Shown here one piece after another: positions 17,736 to 26,050 of a stretch of DNA of 64,000 bases (positions are counted from its first letter, which is position 1; each line of letters begins with the position of its first letter). The translations under genes were made by a program, and so were the position numbers. The DNA is from Geminicoccus roseus DSM 18922 (GTDB lineage: Bacteria > Pseudomonadota > Alphaproteobacteria > Geminicoccales > Geminicoccaceae): positions 3,062,196 to 3,126,195 of the forward strand of contig NZ_KE386572.1 of the NCBI RefSeq assembly GCF_000427665.1. The letters are read 5' to 3'. Below the pieces are notes generated by a model, which was not told where the DNA came from, ran no database searches, and saw only the letters and a program-made list of their open reading frames with translations.

Positions 17736-17766
17736 CCCCGGACGGGTTCAGTCGACCAGCAGGAAG

Positions 17767-17792
17767 GGGAGGGCTCGCGCCCTCCCTTTTTT
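17767..17792 (+). terminator. Rho-independent terminator of the RRM gene
   Basis: An 8-bp perfect stem, gggagggc (17767-17774) pairing with gccctccc (17779-17786), with a 4-base loop and six T residues after it (17787-17792). It lies 31 bp past the stop codon. This is the best intrinsic terminator in the window. Confidence 0.92.
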
Positions 17793-18292
17793 GTTGGTGA
17801 GCCGATGCACTGATGTGGTGCGCCGGGACGGACACATGGGCGCTGCTCCGCCTCGGAGATCAGCGCTTCCTGTCGACGAAACGCCGCATGTGGCGGGCGA
17901 CCGTCCAGAGTTGCCTGCGTTACTCTGTCGAGGACGCCTGCGAGCGTGTGTCCACCGGCGCTCAAGCTGGAAGACGGCCACGCATGTGATAGCCGTGACC
18001 GTTGCATAGGAACTTGCCGGCCTGGCCAGATCGAGGACGCGCTCGCACGCAGCAGGGAGCCACCGACGAGGCAGGTCAGGCTTTTCCTTGGCCGCTGCTC
18101 TTGCAAGCCATCCAGGGTACTGCCCTGCCCAGCCTGTCGCCTTGGCTCGAAAGCCAACGGCGGCGAACTTGGTCACGTGACAACACTGCGCGCTGCCGGG
18201 ACGTGAGCAGTACCCAGAGCAGGGCCTTTGCTCGCATCCCTGCTCGACAAAGACGGTCCTGGCGATGCGCCAGGACCCGGTACAAGCCTCGC
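17793..18292. other. 500-bp gap without a supported gene
   Basis: The stretch between the RRM terminator and the end of dppF shows no credible protein on either strand and no tRNA or known RNA motif. Only the hairpin near 18256-18276 is explained. Base composition is somewhat less GC-biased at third positions of any frame than in neighbouring genes, as expected for non-coding DNA or an old gene remnant. Confidence 0.5.
18256..18276 (-). terminator. Hairpin at the end of the dpp operon
   Basis: A 9-bp perfect stem (gtcctggcg / cgccaggac) with a 3-base loop lies 17 bp past the dppF stop. On the minus strand it is followed by CGTCTTTG, a weak U-tract. It is likely the operon's 3' end, or an RNA-stabilising hairpin. 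Confidence 0.55.
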
Positions 18293-19252
18293 TCAGTCGC
18301 GGCCTTCCTCCACGGCGTGGCAGGCCACCAGCTGGCGGTCGGCCGGGAGCAGCTTCGGAACCTCGATCCGGCAGCGCTCGTTGGCGAGCGGGCAGCGCGG
18401 ATGGAAGGTGCAGCCGGGTGGCGGTGCCAGAGGCGAGGGCAGTTCGCCGGTAACCTTGAGGCGCTCGCGCTTGCGCCGCGGATCGGCGACCGGCGTCGCG
18501 CCCAGGAGGGCGCGGGTATAGGGGTGGCGCGGGCGGGCGAAGATGGCTTCCTTCGGCCCCTTCTCCACGGCCTTGCCCAGATACATCACCATCACGTCCT
18601 GGGCGATGTGGCGCACCACCGAGAGGTCGTGGCTGATGAACAGGTAGGCCAGCTGGAACTCGTCCTGCAGGTCCATCAGCAGGTTCAGGACCTGCGCCTG
18701 AATCGACAGGTCGAGCGCTGAGACCGGCTCGTCCAGGACCATGATCTCCGGGTTGAGCATGAGCGCCCGGGCGATCGCGATGCGCTGCCGCTGGCCGCCG
18801 GAGAACATGTGCGGATAGCGGGCCGCCTGCTCCCGGCGCAGCCCGACCTTCTCCATCATCGCCAGGACCCGCTCGCGCCGCTCGCCGCTGTTCGTGCCGC
18901 CGGCGATCACCAGGGGCTCCGCCAGCGCATCCTCGATCTTGCGGCGCGGATTGAGGGAGCCGTAGGGATTCTGGAACACGATCTGCACCTTGCGGCGCAG
19001 TTCCGGCGTGACCTTGTCGGCGGGCTGGCCGTCCAGGCGCAGCTCGCCCGAACTCGGTGCCTCGATCAGGGTCACGATCCGGCCGAGCGTGGACTTGCCG
19101 CAGCCGGATTCGCCGACCACGGCCAGCGTCCGCCCGCGGTCCAGGGCGAAGCTCACCCCGTCCAGGGCCTTCACGGTGGCCGAGCCCGCAAACAGCCCGC
19201 GGCGCACGGTGTAGTGGCGCGTGAGGTCGGCCGCCTCGATCACGCGGCTCAT
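18293..19252 (-). CDS. dppF: Dipeptide ABC transporter ATPase (DppF-type)
   Basis: A 319-residue ABC ATPase, last gene of the operon. It has Walker [10 protein letters not shown] (residues 47-55), signature [14 protein letters not shown], Walker B IMVLDEP with SALDLS, and the Opp/Dpp C-terminal extension with cysteines ([14 protein letters not shown]). In some family members that cysteine motif holds an iron-sulfur cluster. It pairs with DppD to energise peptide uptake. The ATG at 19252 overlaps the dppD stop by 4 bp. Confidence 0.93.
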   Translation of the reverse strand: MSRVIEAADLTRHYTVRRGLFAGSATVKALDGVSFALDRGRTLAVVGESGCGKSTLGRIVTLIEAPSSGELRLDGQPADKVTPELRRKVQIVFQNPYGSLNPRRKIEDALAEPLVIAGGTNSGERRERVLAMMEKVGLRREQAARYPHMFSGGQRQRIAIARALMLNPEIMVLDEPVSALDLSIQAQVLNLLMDLQDEFQLAYLFISHDLSVVRHIAQDVMVMYLGKAVEKGPKEAIFARPRHPYTRALLGATPVADPRRKRERLKVTGELPSPLAPPPGCTFHPRCPLANERCRIEVPKLLPADRQLVACHAVEEGRD

Positions 19253-20217
19253 CGCTCGCCACCCAGTGGATAGTGGCACAATGCCTGGCCGAACTGCGGC
19301 CCGGCCGGCACCGGCTCGACCTTGACGCAGCGCTCGTCGGCATAAGGGCAGCGCGGGTGGAACAGGCAGCCGGACGGCTTGTCGAACTGGCCGGGCACCA
19401 CGCCCGGGATGGAGGCGAGGCGCGTGCCCTCCGCCGCGCGCTCCGGCAGCGCCGCCAGGAGGGCCGCGGTGTAGGGGTGGTGCGGGTGGTCGAACAGGCC
19501 GAGCACGTCCTGGCGCTCCACCTGCCGGCCGGCATACTGCACCACCACCCGCTGCGCAGTCTCGGCGACCACGCCCATGGCATGGGTGATCAGCACCAGC
19601 GCCATGCCGCGCTTTTCCTGGAGGTCGACCAGGAGGTCCAGGATCTGCGCCTGGATGGTCACGTCCAGCGCGGTTGTCGGTTCGTCGGCGATCAGGAGGC
19701 GCGGGTCGCAGGCGATCGCCATGGCGATCATCACGCGCTGGCTCATGCCGCCGGAGAGCTGGTGCGGGAACGAGGACAGGCGCTGCGCCGGGGAGGGGAT
19801 ACCCACCAGGGTCAGCAGCTCCACCGCCCGGTCGCGGGCCTGCCGGCGGTTCAGCCCCAGGTGCTGCCGGATGGATTCCTCGATCTGGAAGCCCACGGTG
19901 AAGCAGGGGTTCAGGGAGGTCATCGGCTCCTGGAAGATCATCGCCATGTCGGCGCCGGTGAGCGCACGGCGCTCGGCGCCGGACAGGCTGGCGAGGTCGC
20001 GGCCGTCGAAGGTGAGCCGGTCGGCGGTGATCCGGGCGGTGGGCGGCAGCAGCCCCATCACCGCCAGCATGGACACCGACTTGCCCGAGCCGCTCTCGCC
20101 CACCACGGCGACGATCTCGCCCTTGTCGACCGACAGGTCGACACCTTCCACGGCAGTGAACCAACCCGCGGCGGTCGCGAAGCGGACGGTCAGGTTGCGG
20201 ATCTCAAGGAGGCTCAT
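19249..20217 (-). CDS. dppD: Dipeptide ABC transporter ATPase (DppD-type)
   Basis: A 322-residue ABC ATPase: Walker A GESGSGKS near residue 40, Q-loop [11 protein letters not shown], signature [16 protein letters not shown], Walker [15 protein letters not shown], and the C-terminal oligopeptide-transporter motif with cysteines ([15 protein letters not shown]). The GGMSQR signature separates it from DppF. The ATG at 20217 overlaps the dppC stop by 4 bp; upstream extensions in frame overlap dppC and are not conserved. Confidence 0.93.
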   Translation of the reverse strand: MSLLEIRNLTVRFATAAGWFTAVEGVDLSVDKGEIVAVVGESGSGKSVSMLAVMGLLPPTARITADRLTFDGRDLASLSGAERRALTGADMAMIFQEPMTSLNPCFTVGFQIEESIRQHLGLNRRQARDRAVELLTLVGIPSPAQRLSSFPHQLSGGMSQRVMIAMAIACDPRLLIADEPTTALDVTIQAQILDLLVDLQEKRGMALVLITHAMGVVAETAQRVVVQYAGRQVERQDVLGLFDHPHHPYTAALLAALPERAAEGTRLASIPGVVPGQFDKPSGCLFHPRCPYADERCVKVEPVPAGPQFGQALCHYPLGGER

Positions 20218-21101
20218 GAACGCTTCAGTTTCGGGTCGAGAACGTCGCGCAGGCCGTCGCCCATCAGGTTGATGGCCAGCACGGACACGAGGATGGCGAG
20301 GCCGGGAAAGGTGACCACCCACCAGGCGCGCAGGATGAACTCGCGCGCGTCGGCGAGCATGGTGCCCCATTCCGGCGTGGGCGGCTGCGCGCCCATACCG
20401 AGGAAGCCCAGGGCCGCCATGTCCAGGATCGCGGTGGAGAAGCCGAGCGTCGCCTGGACGATCAGGGGCGGCGCGCAGTTCGGAAGCACCGTCACGAACA
20501 TCATGCGCGGCAGGGACGCCCCGGCCACCCGCGATGCGGTGACGTAGTCCTTCTGCAACTCGCTCAAGGCCGAGCCGCGGGTGAGGCGGGCATAGTGCGG
20601 CATGTAGACCAGGGCCACCGCGAACATCGCGTTGAACAGGCCAGGTCCCAGGATCGCCACCACCACCAGGGCAAGCAGCAGGGACGGGATTGCCAGCAGC
20701 ACATCCAGGACGCGCATGATCAGCGTTTCGACGGCGCCGCGGGCGAACGCTGCGGCCAGGCCCAGGACAACGCCCCCGCTGATCGAGATGACGATCACCA
20801 CAAGGCCCACGAACAGGGACCAGCGGCCGCCATAGATGATCCGGGAGAGCAGGTCGCGGCCGACCGCGTCGGTGCCGAGGATGTGCGCCAGCGAGCCGCC
20901 GGCCTGCCAGACGGGCGGCACCAGCACGGCGTCGCGGTCCTGCGCGTCGGGCGTGTAGGGCGCGATCACCGGCGCCAGGGCGGCGATCACCACGAAGGTG
21001 ACGAACACGATCAGGCCGGCAAGCGCGCCCTTGTTCTGCCGGAAATAGTGCCAGCCCTCGACGAAAGGGTGCGGCGGGCGGGCGGCGATCTCAGCGGCCA
21101 T
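20214..21101 (-). CDS. dppC: Dipeptide ABC transporter permease (DppC-type)
   Basis: A 295-residue inner-membrane permease. An N-terminal OppC-like helix ([22 protein letters not shown]) is followed by a periplasmic loop with [18 protein letters not shown], then the permease domain with the ATPase-coupling EAA-type loop around [20 protein letters not shown]. It forms the membrane channel together with DppB. It overlaps the dppB stop by 11 bp and the dppD start by 4 bp. Confidence 0.93.
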   Translation of the reverse strand: MAAEIAARPPHPFVEGWHYFRQNKGALAGLIVFVTFVVIAALAPVIAPYTPDAQDRDAVLVPPVWQAGGSLAHILGTDAVGRDLLSRIIYGGRWSLFVGLVVIVISISGGVVLGLAAAFARGAVETLIMRVLDVLLAIPSLLLALVVVAILGPGLFNAMFAVALVYMPHYARLTRGSALSELQKDYVTASRVAGASLPRMMFVTVLPNCAPPLIVQATLGFSTAILDMAALGFLGMGAQPPTPEWGTMLADAREFILRAWWVVTFPGLAILVSVLAINLMGDGLRDVLDPKLKRS

Positions 21102-22101
21102 GGCGGATCCTCGGGTCGATCAGGCCGTAGGTCAGGTCGACCAGCAGGTTCACGATCATCACCACGCTGGCGATCAGCAGCAGGCCGCCCTGCACCGCCG
21201 GATAGTCGCGGCGGAAGATCGAATCGATCAGCCACTTGCCCACGCCCGGCCAGGAAAAGATGGTCTCGGTCAGGATGGCGCCGGCGAGCAGCACACCGGT
21301 CTGCAGGCCGATCGTGGTGATCACCGGGATCAGCGCGTTGCGGAAGGCGTGCAGGCCGATGATCCGCCAGGTCGGCAGGCCCTTGGCCCGGGCAGTGCGG
21401 ACATAATCCTCGCTCAGGACCTCCAGCATGGCCGAGCGCGTCTGCCGAGCGATCACGGCGAGCGGGATGGTGCCGAGCACGATCGCAGGCAGCACCAGGT
21501 GCGAGAAGGCCGAGGCGAAGGCGCCGTCCTGGCCGGACAGCAGCGAATCGATCAGCATGAAGCCGGTCACCGGTTCGAAGAAGTACAGCAGGTCAATGCG
21601 GCCCGACACCGGCGTCCATTGCAGGATGCCGGAGAACAGGATGATCAGCAGCAGGCCCCACCAGAAGATCGGCATCGAGTAGCCGGTCAGCGTGACTGCC
21701 ATGACGCCGTGGTCGAGGAAGGTGCCGCGCCGGGTGGCGGCGAGGATGCCGGCGGGCAGGCCGAGCAGCACCGCGAAGATCATCGCGCAGATCGACAGCT
21801 CCAGCGTCGCCGGGAACAGCGTCAGGAACTCGTCGAGCACGGGCGCGCGGGTGACGATGGAGTTGCCGAGGTCGCCCTGCAGCACGTCGCCCAGGAAGGC
21901 GAAGTACTGCCGCCACCAGGGCTGGTCGAAGCCGAAGCGCTGCATCAGCTCGGCATGCCGCTCGGGGCTGGTGCCGCGCTCGCCGGCCATCAGCTCGACC
22001 GGGTCGCCGGGCAGCAGGCGGATGAACAGGAAGGCGACCAGCGCCACGCCCAGAAAGGTCGGGATCAGGACCGCGATGCGGGACAGGAAGAATCGGACCA
22101 A
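21091..22101 (-). CDS. dppB: Dipeptide ABC transporter permease (DppB-type)
   Basis: A 336-residue permease. It starts with the family-typical amphipathic opening (VRFFLSRIAVLIPTFLGV), has RLLPGDPVELM in the first periplasmic loop, and the coupling loop ARAKGLPTWRIIGLHAFRNALIPVI in outline. The start is a TTG at 22101, because the only in-frame starts upstream lie within the hairpin and would add a non-family leader. It lies 58 bp behind dppA, with a strong hairpin in between. Confidence 0.92.
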   Translation of the reverse strand: MVRFFLSRIAVLIPTFLGVALVAFLFIRLLPGDPVELMAGERGTSPERHAELMQRFGFDQPWWRQYFAFLGDVLQGDLGNSIVTRAPVLDEFLTLFPATLELSICAMIFAVLLGLPAGILAATRRGTFLDHGVMAVTLTGYSMPIFWWGLLLIILFSGILQWTPVSGRIDLLYFFEPVTGFMLIDSLLSGQDGAFASAFSHLVLPAIVLGTIPLAVIARQTRSAMLEVLSEDYVRTARAKGLPTWRIIGLHAFRNALIPVITTIGLQTGVLLAGAILTETIFSWPGVGKWLIDSIFRRDYPAVQGGLLLIASVVMIVNLLVDLTYGLIDPRIRHGR

Positions 22102-22116
22102 GGTTCTCTCGATGAA

Positions 22117-22143
22117 AAGCGGGGGCGGGCTGGCCCGCCCCCG
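22117..22143 (-). terminator. Intercistronic hairpin between dppA and dppB
   Basis: A 10-bp GC-only stem with a 4-base loop: cgggggcggg (22120-22129) pairs with cccgcccccg (22134-22143). On the minus strand it is followed by CTTTT. It lies 17 bp after the dppA stop. In binding-protein operons such hairpins protect the upstream mRNA and partly end transcription, so that much more binding protein than membrane components is made. Confidence 0.75.
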
Positions 22144-22159
22144 TCGATGACGCGGAGGA

Positions 22160-23752
22160 TCACTCCTCGATGTCGACCTCGTAGAACTGATGGCCACCGA
22201 AGGGGTCGATCTTGAAGCCCTTCACGTTCTGGCGCATCGGCTTGAACACCACCGAGTGGGCGATGGTCGCCCAGGGGTTCTGGTCCTTGAAGATGACCTG
22301 CGCCTCCTCGTAGAGCTCGGTGCGCTGCTCCTGGTCGGTGACGCGCTTGGCCTCGGTGACCAGCTTGTCGTAGGGCTCGTAACACCAGCGCGCCCGGTTG
22401 GCGCTGCCGACCGCGTCGCAGCCGAGCAGGGTGTGCAGGAAGTTGTCCGGGTCGCCGTTGTCGCCGGTCCAGCCCAGCAGCAGGGTCTGGTGCTCGCCGG
22501 CAGACGAGCGCTTCAGGTACTCGCCCCACTCGAAGCTGACGATCTCGGCCTTCACCCCGATCTTGTCCCAGTCGGCCTGGATCATCTCGGCCATGCGCCG
22601 GGCGTTCGGGTTGTAGGGACGCTGCACCGGCATCGCCCAGATGTCGGTCGTGAAGCCGCCCTCATGGCCGGCCTCCGCCAGCAGCTGCTTGGCGCCCTCG
22701 ACGTCGTAAGGAACGTCCTCGACATTGTCGTTGTAGGACCAGATGGTCGGCGGGATCGGGTTCTTCGCCTTGGTGCCGGCGCCCTGATAGACCGCGTCGA
22801 TGATGGCGTCCTTGTCGATCGCCATGGTGAGCGCGCGGCGCACCTTCGGGTCGGTGAACGGCTCCTTCTCGGTGTTGTAGCCGAGATAGCCGATGTTGAG
22901 ACCTTCCTGGGACATCAGGTTGATGTCCGGGTCCGACTTCATCGCCTCGAGGTCGGCCGGGTTCGGATAGGTCATCAGGTGGCATTCGCCGGCCTTCAGC
23001 TTCTGGTAGCGCACCGAAGCGTCCGGCGTGATGGCGAAGATCAGGTTGTCGATGTTCGCCTTGCCTTCCCAGTAGTCCGGATGGGCCTGGTAGCGGATCA
23101 CCGCGTCCTTCTGGTAGGCGACGAGCTGGAACGGCCCGGTGCCGACCGGGTCGGTGTCGACCTTCTCCGGCGTGCCCGCCTCCATCATCTGGTCGGCATA
23201 CTCGGCCGAGAGCACCGACGCGAAGTCCATGGCCAGGTCGGCCAGGAACGGCGCTTCCGGCTGCTTCAGCGTGAACTTCACCGTGAGGTCGTCGACCTTC
23301 TCGACCTTGGTGATCAGGTCCGGCAGGCCCATCGAGTCGAAGTACTCGTAGCTGGCCCCGCTCACCTGATGGTACGGGTGGTTCTTGTCGAGCTGCCGCA
23401 TGAACGTGAACACCACGTCGTCGGCGTTGAAGTCACGCGACGGGGTGAACCCGTCGGTGGTGTGCCACTTCACGTTCGGCCGGAGGTGGAAGGTGTACTC
23501 GGTGCCGTCCTCGGAGATGTCCCAGGACTCGGCGAGGCCGGCCTCGATGTTGGTGGTGCCGTAGGTGAACTCGACCAGCCGGTTGAAGATCGTTTCCGAC
23601 GTGGCATCGAACGTGGTGCCTGCGGTGTAGAATTGGGGATTGAAGCCTTCCGGGCTGCCTTCGGAGCAGAACACGAAGGTCTTCGCCTCGGCCGCGCCGC
23701 TCCCCGCAGCCAGTCCGACCGCAGCCGCGGTCGCCATCAGGATTTTTCGCAT
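22160..23752 (-). CDS. dppA: Periplasmic dipeptide-binding protein (DppA-type)
   Basis: A 530-residue cluster-C solute-binding protein. A signal peptide of about 23 residues ends at AAEAK, followed by the DppA-like start TFVFCSEGSPEGFNPQFYTAG. Later landmarks are HLRPNVKWHTTDGF, DPVGTGPFQLV, GYNTEKEPFTDPKVRRALTMAIDKDAI and LLGWTGDNGDPDNF; this last is typical of dipeptide binders. The two cysteines (LGCDAVGS and RWCYEPYD) match the conserved disulfide near the C-terminus. AAAAGAGAAG precedes the ATG. Confidence 0.94.
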   Translation of the reverse strand: MRKILMATAAAVGLAAGSGAAEAKTFVFCSEGSPEGFNPQFYTAGTTFDATSETIFNRLVEFTYGTTNIEAGLAESWDISEDGTEYTFHLRPNVKWHTTDGFTPSRDFNADDVVFTFMRQLDKNHPYHQVSGASYEYFDSMGLPDLITKVEKVDDLTVKFTLKQPEAPFLADLAMDFASVLSAEYADQMMEAGTPEKVDTDPVGTGPFQLVAYQKDAVIRYQAHPDYWEGKANIDNLIFAITPDASVRYQKLKAGECHLMTYPNPADLEAMKSDPDINLMSQEGLNIGYLGYNTEKEPFTDPKVRRALTMAIDKDAIIDAVYQGAGTKAKNPIPPTIWSYNDNVEDVPYDVEGAKQLLAEAGHEGGFTTDIWAMPVQRPYNPNARRMAEMIQADWDKIGVKAEIVSFEWGEYLKRSSAGEHQTLLLGWTGDNGDPDNFLHTLLGCDAVGSANRARWCYEPYDKLVTEAKRVTDQEQRTELYEEAQVIFKDQNPWATIAHSVVFKPMRQNVKGFKIDPFGGHQFYEVDIEE

Positions 23753-23847
23753 CTTCTCTTTTCCGCCTGCACGAATGGACGGCGGCGCCCCGCGGATGCC
23801 GGACGCCGCTCACCTGGATTTGAGGAAGGCACTCCGGATGTTGCGAG

Positions 23848-25926
23848 TCAATCGGCTCCTTGGAGCCGGTCCAGAATGAAGGCCGCCACCAGAGCCCGCT
23901 CGTCGAGCGCGTCGTAGCGCCCGGACTTGCCGAAATGGCCGGCCCCCATGTTGATCTTGAACAAGAGCGGGGCGTCGTCATTCCGCGTGGCGCGGATCCG
24001 GGCCACCCACTTGGCCGGCTCCCAGTAGCCGACCCGCGGGTCGGTCAGCCCGGCGGTGATCAGCATGGGCGGCCAGGCCTGCGGGCGGACATTGTCGTAG
24101 GGGCTGTAGGCCAGGATGGTGCGGAAGGCCGCCTCGTCGGTAAGCGGGTTGCCCCATTCCGGCCATTCGATCGGGGTGAGGGGCAGGCTCGGATCGGACA
24201 TGGTGTTCAGTACGTCCACGAACGGCACGTCGGCCACCGCCGCCGCCCAAAGGTCCGGCCGCATGGTCACCACGGCGCCGACCAGCAGGCCGCCGGCAGA
24301 GCCGCCCTGCAGGGCGATCCGGCCGCTGGAGGTCCAGCCGCCCGCGATCAGCGCCTCGGCCGCGGCCACCGTATCGGTGAAGCTGTTGGCCTTGTGCTGG
24401 AGCTTGCCGCCGAAATACCAGGGCCGACCCAGATCGTCGCCGCCCCGGACATGGGCGATCGCCACCGCGATGCCGCGCTCCAGGTAGGTCAGGCGCTGCA
24501 GCCCGAACGAAGGGGATATGCCCATGCCGTAGGCCCCATAGGCGCTCAGCAGCACCCGGCCGCTGCCATCCTTAGGAAAATCGGCCGGGTAGACGATGCT
24601 GACCGGCACTTCCACGCCATCGGCCGCTGGCGCCAGCAGCCGCTCGGTACGCCAGGCCTCCCGCCGGTAGCCGGACGGGATCTTCTGGACCTTGCGGGTT
24701 TCCAGCCGCCCGTCGGACAGGTGATAGTCGAACACGCTGGGCGGGGTGACCATCGAGGAGAACGACACCCGCAGCCGGTCGGTCCGGAACATCGGGTTGT
24801 CGCCGAGATTAGGATCCCCGACATCTTCGGGAAATTCGATCTGCCGCTCTTTGCCGTTGTTGAAGGCCAGCACCAGCCGGTCCAGCCCGTCCAGCCGCTC
24901 GCTGCGGACCAGGAACCCGTCGAAGCAGTCGACCCCCAGCAGGTAGAGCTCGTCGGAGCCGGCCTGGACCTCCTGCCAGCTGGCCGGATGCGGGTCGGAC
25001 AGCGGCGCCTTGCACAGGCGGAAATTGACATGGGTGTCGTCGGTGCGGATCCACAAGGTGCCGTGCGACTCGTCCACCTCGTACCAGCGGCCTTCCTTGC
25101 GCGGGTCGACCAGGCGAAGCTCGCCTTCCAGCGAGGGATCGAGCAGGTGGATCTCGCTGGTGACGTGGGTGGCGGCGGTGATGGTCACCAGCGCCCGGGA
25201 GCGGGTCTTGCCGATCGAGACGAAATAGGCGGAATCGGCCTCCTCGTAGACGACCGCATCCGGCCCCTCCGTGCCGATCCGGTGGCGGCGCACCCGGAAG
25301 GGCCGCAGCGACGGGTCGAGCTCCACGTAGAGGAAGGACCCGGCATCGGCCGCCCAGACCACGCCGCCCGAGCTGTTGGTGGCAAGGCTGCGGGTAGTGG
25401 TGCCGGTGGCGGTGTCGATCAGTTGGATCGCACAGCGTTCCGAGCCGTCCTCGTCGGTGGCATAGGCAACCAGCCGGTGGTCGGGTGCGGGCATCGGGCC
25501 GGTGGTGCGGAAGAACTCCAGCCCCTCGGCCAGGGCCGGCTCGTCCAGGATCACGACAGCCTCGGATGCCTCCTCGGCGCGGCGGTACCAGGTCCGGTAC
25601 TGCGCGCCCTCGCGAAACGCCCAATGGTACCAGAACCCGTCGCGGCGCACCGGGACCGATGCGTCGTCGGGCGCGATCCTGGCCTTCATCTCCGCCTTGA
25701 TCTGCACGGCAAGCGGCCGGAGGTGGGCGGTGGCCGCTTCCAGGTAGGCGTTCTCCGCCTGGAGATGGGCCAGGATCTCGGGGTCCGTGACCTCGGGAAA
25801 GCCCGGATCGCGCATCCAGGCATACGGATCGTCCCAGCGGATGCCGAAGCGCTCGTGGACGAGGTCGACCGTCCGCGCAACAGGCGGTCTGGCGGCGGCG
25901 GAGGTCGGGGCGTGCAGCGTGCTCAT
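23848..25926 (-). CDS. ptrB: Oligopeptidase B (S9A prolyl oligopeptidase family)
   Basis: A 692-residue cytoplasmic serine peptidase. The N-terminal beta-propeller admits only short peptides. The C-terminal hydrolase domain has S543 (QGGSAGGLL), D629 (GLTDPRVGYWEP) and H664 (GAGHFGKSGR), spaced as in the E. coli enzyme. It cleaves after Arg and Lys in short peptides. The ATG at 25926 is used; a TTG six codons upstream is the alternative. It lies 95 bp upstream of dppA on the same strand, which suggests joint expression of peptide import and breakdown. Confidence 0.94.
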   Translation of the reverse strand: MSTLHAPTSAAARPPVARTVDLVHERFGIRWDDPYAWMRDPGFPEVTDPEILAHLQAENAYLEAATAHLRPLAVQIKAEMKARIAPDDASVPVRRDGFWYHWAFREGAQYRTWYRRAEEASEAVVILDEPALAEGLEFFRTTGPMPAPDHRLVAYATDEDGSERCAIQLIDTATGTTTRSLATNSSGGVVWAADAGSFLYVELDPSLRPFRVRRHRIGTEGPDAVVYEEADSAYFVSIGKTRSRALVTITAATHVTSEIHLLDPSLEGELRLVDPRKEGRWYEVDESHGTLWIRTDDTHVNFRLCKAPLSDPHPASWQEVQAGSDELYLLGVDCFDGFLVRSERLDGLDRLVLAFNNGKERQIEFPEDVGDPNLGDNPMFRTDRLRVSFSSMVTPPSVFDYHLSDGRLETRKVQKIPSGYRREAWRTERLLAPAADGVEVPVSIVYPADFPKDGSGRVLLSAYGAYGMGISPSFGLQRLTYLERGIAVAIAHVRGGDDLGRPWYFGGKLQHKANSFTDTVAAAEALIAGGWTSSGRIALQGGSAGGLLVGAVVTMRPDLWAAAVADVPFVDVLNTMSDPSLPLTPIEWPEWGNPLTDEAAFRTILAYSPYDNVRPQAWPPMLITAGLTDPRVGYWEPAKWVARIRATRNDDAPLLFKINMGAGHFGKSGRYDALDERALVAAFILDRLQGAD

Positions 25927-26050
25927 GGCGGCTGATCTAGCCAAACCGTGGCCGCGCGTCGCGGATGAACTCGCGGGCCGGCTCCGCTATGAATCGGGCC
26001 ACGCGGGGTGCCACACCCCTTGGTCGAGATTTCCTGACGGGAAGCGGAGC

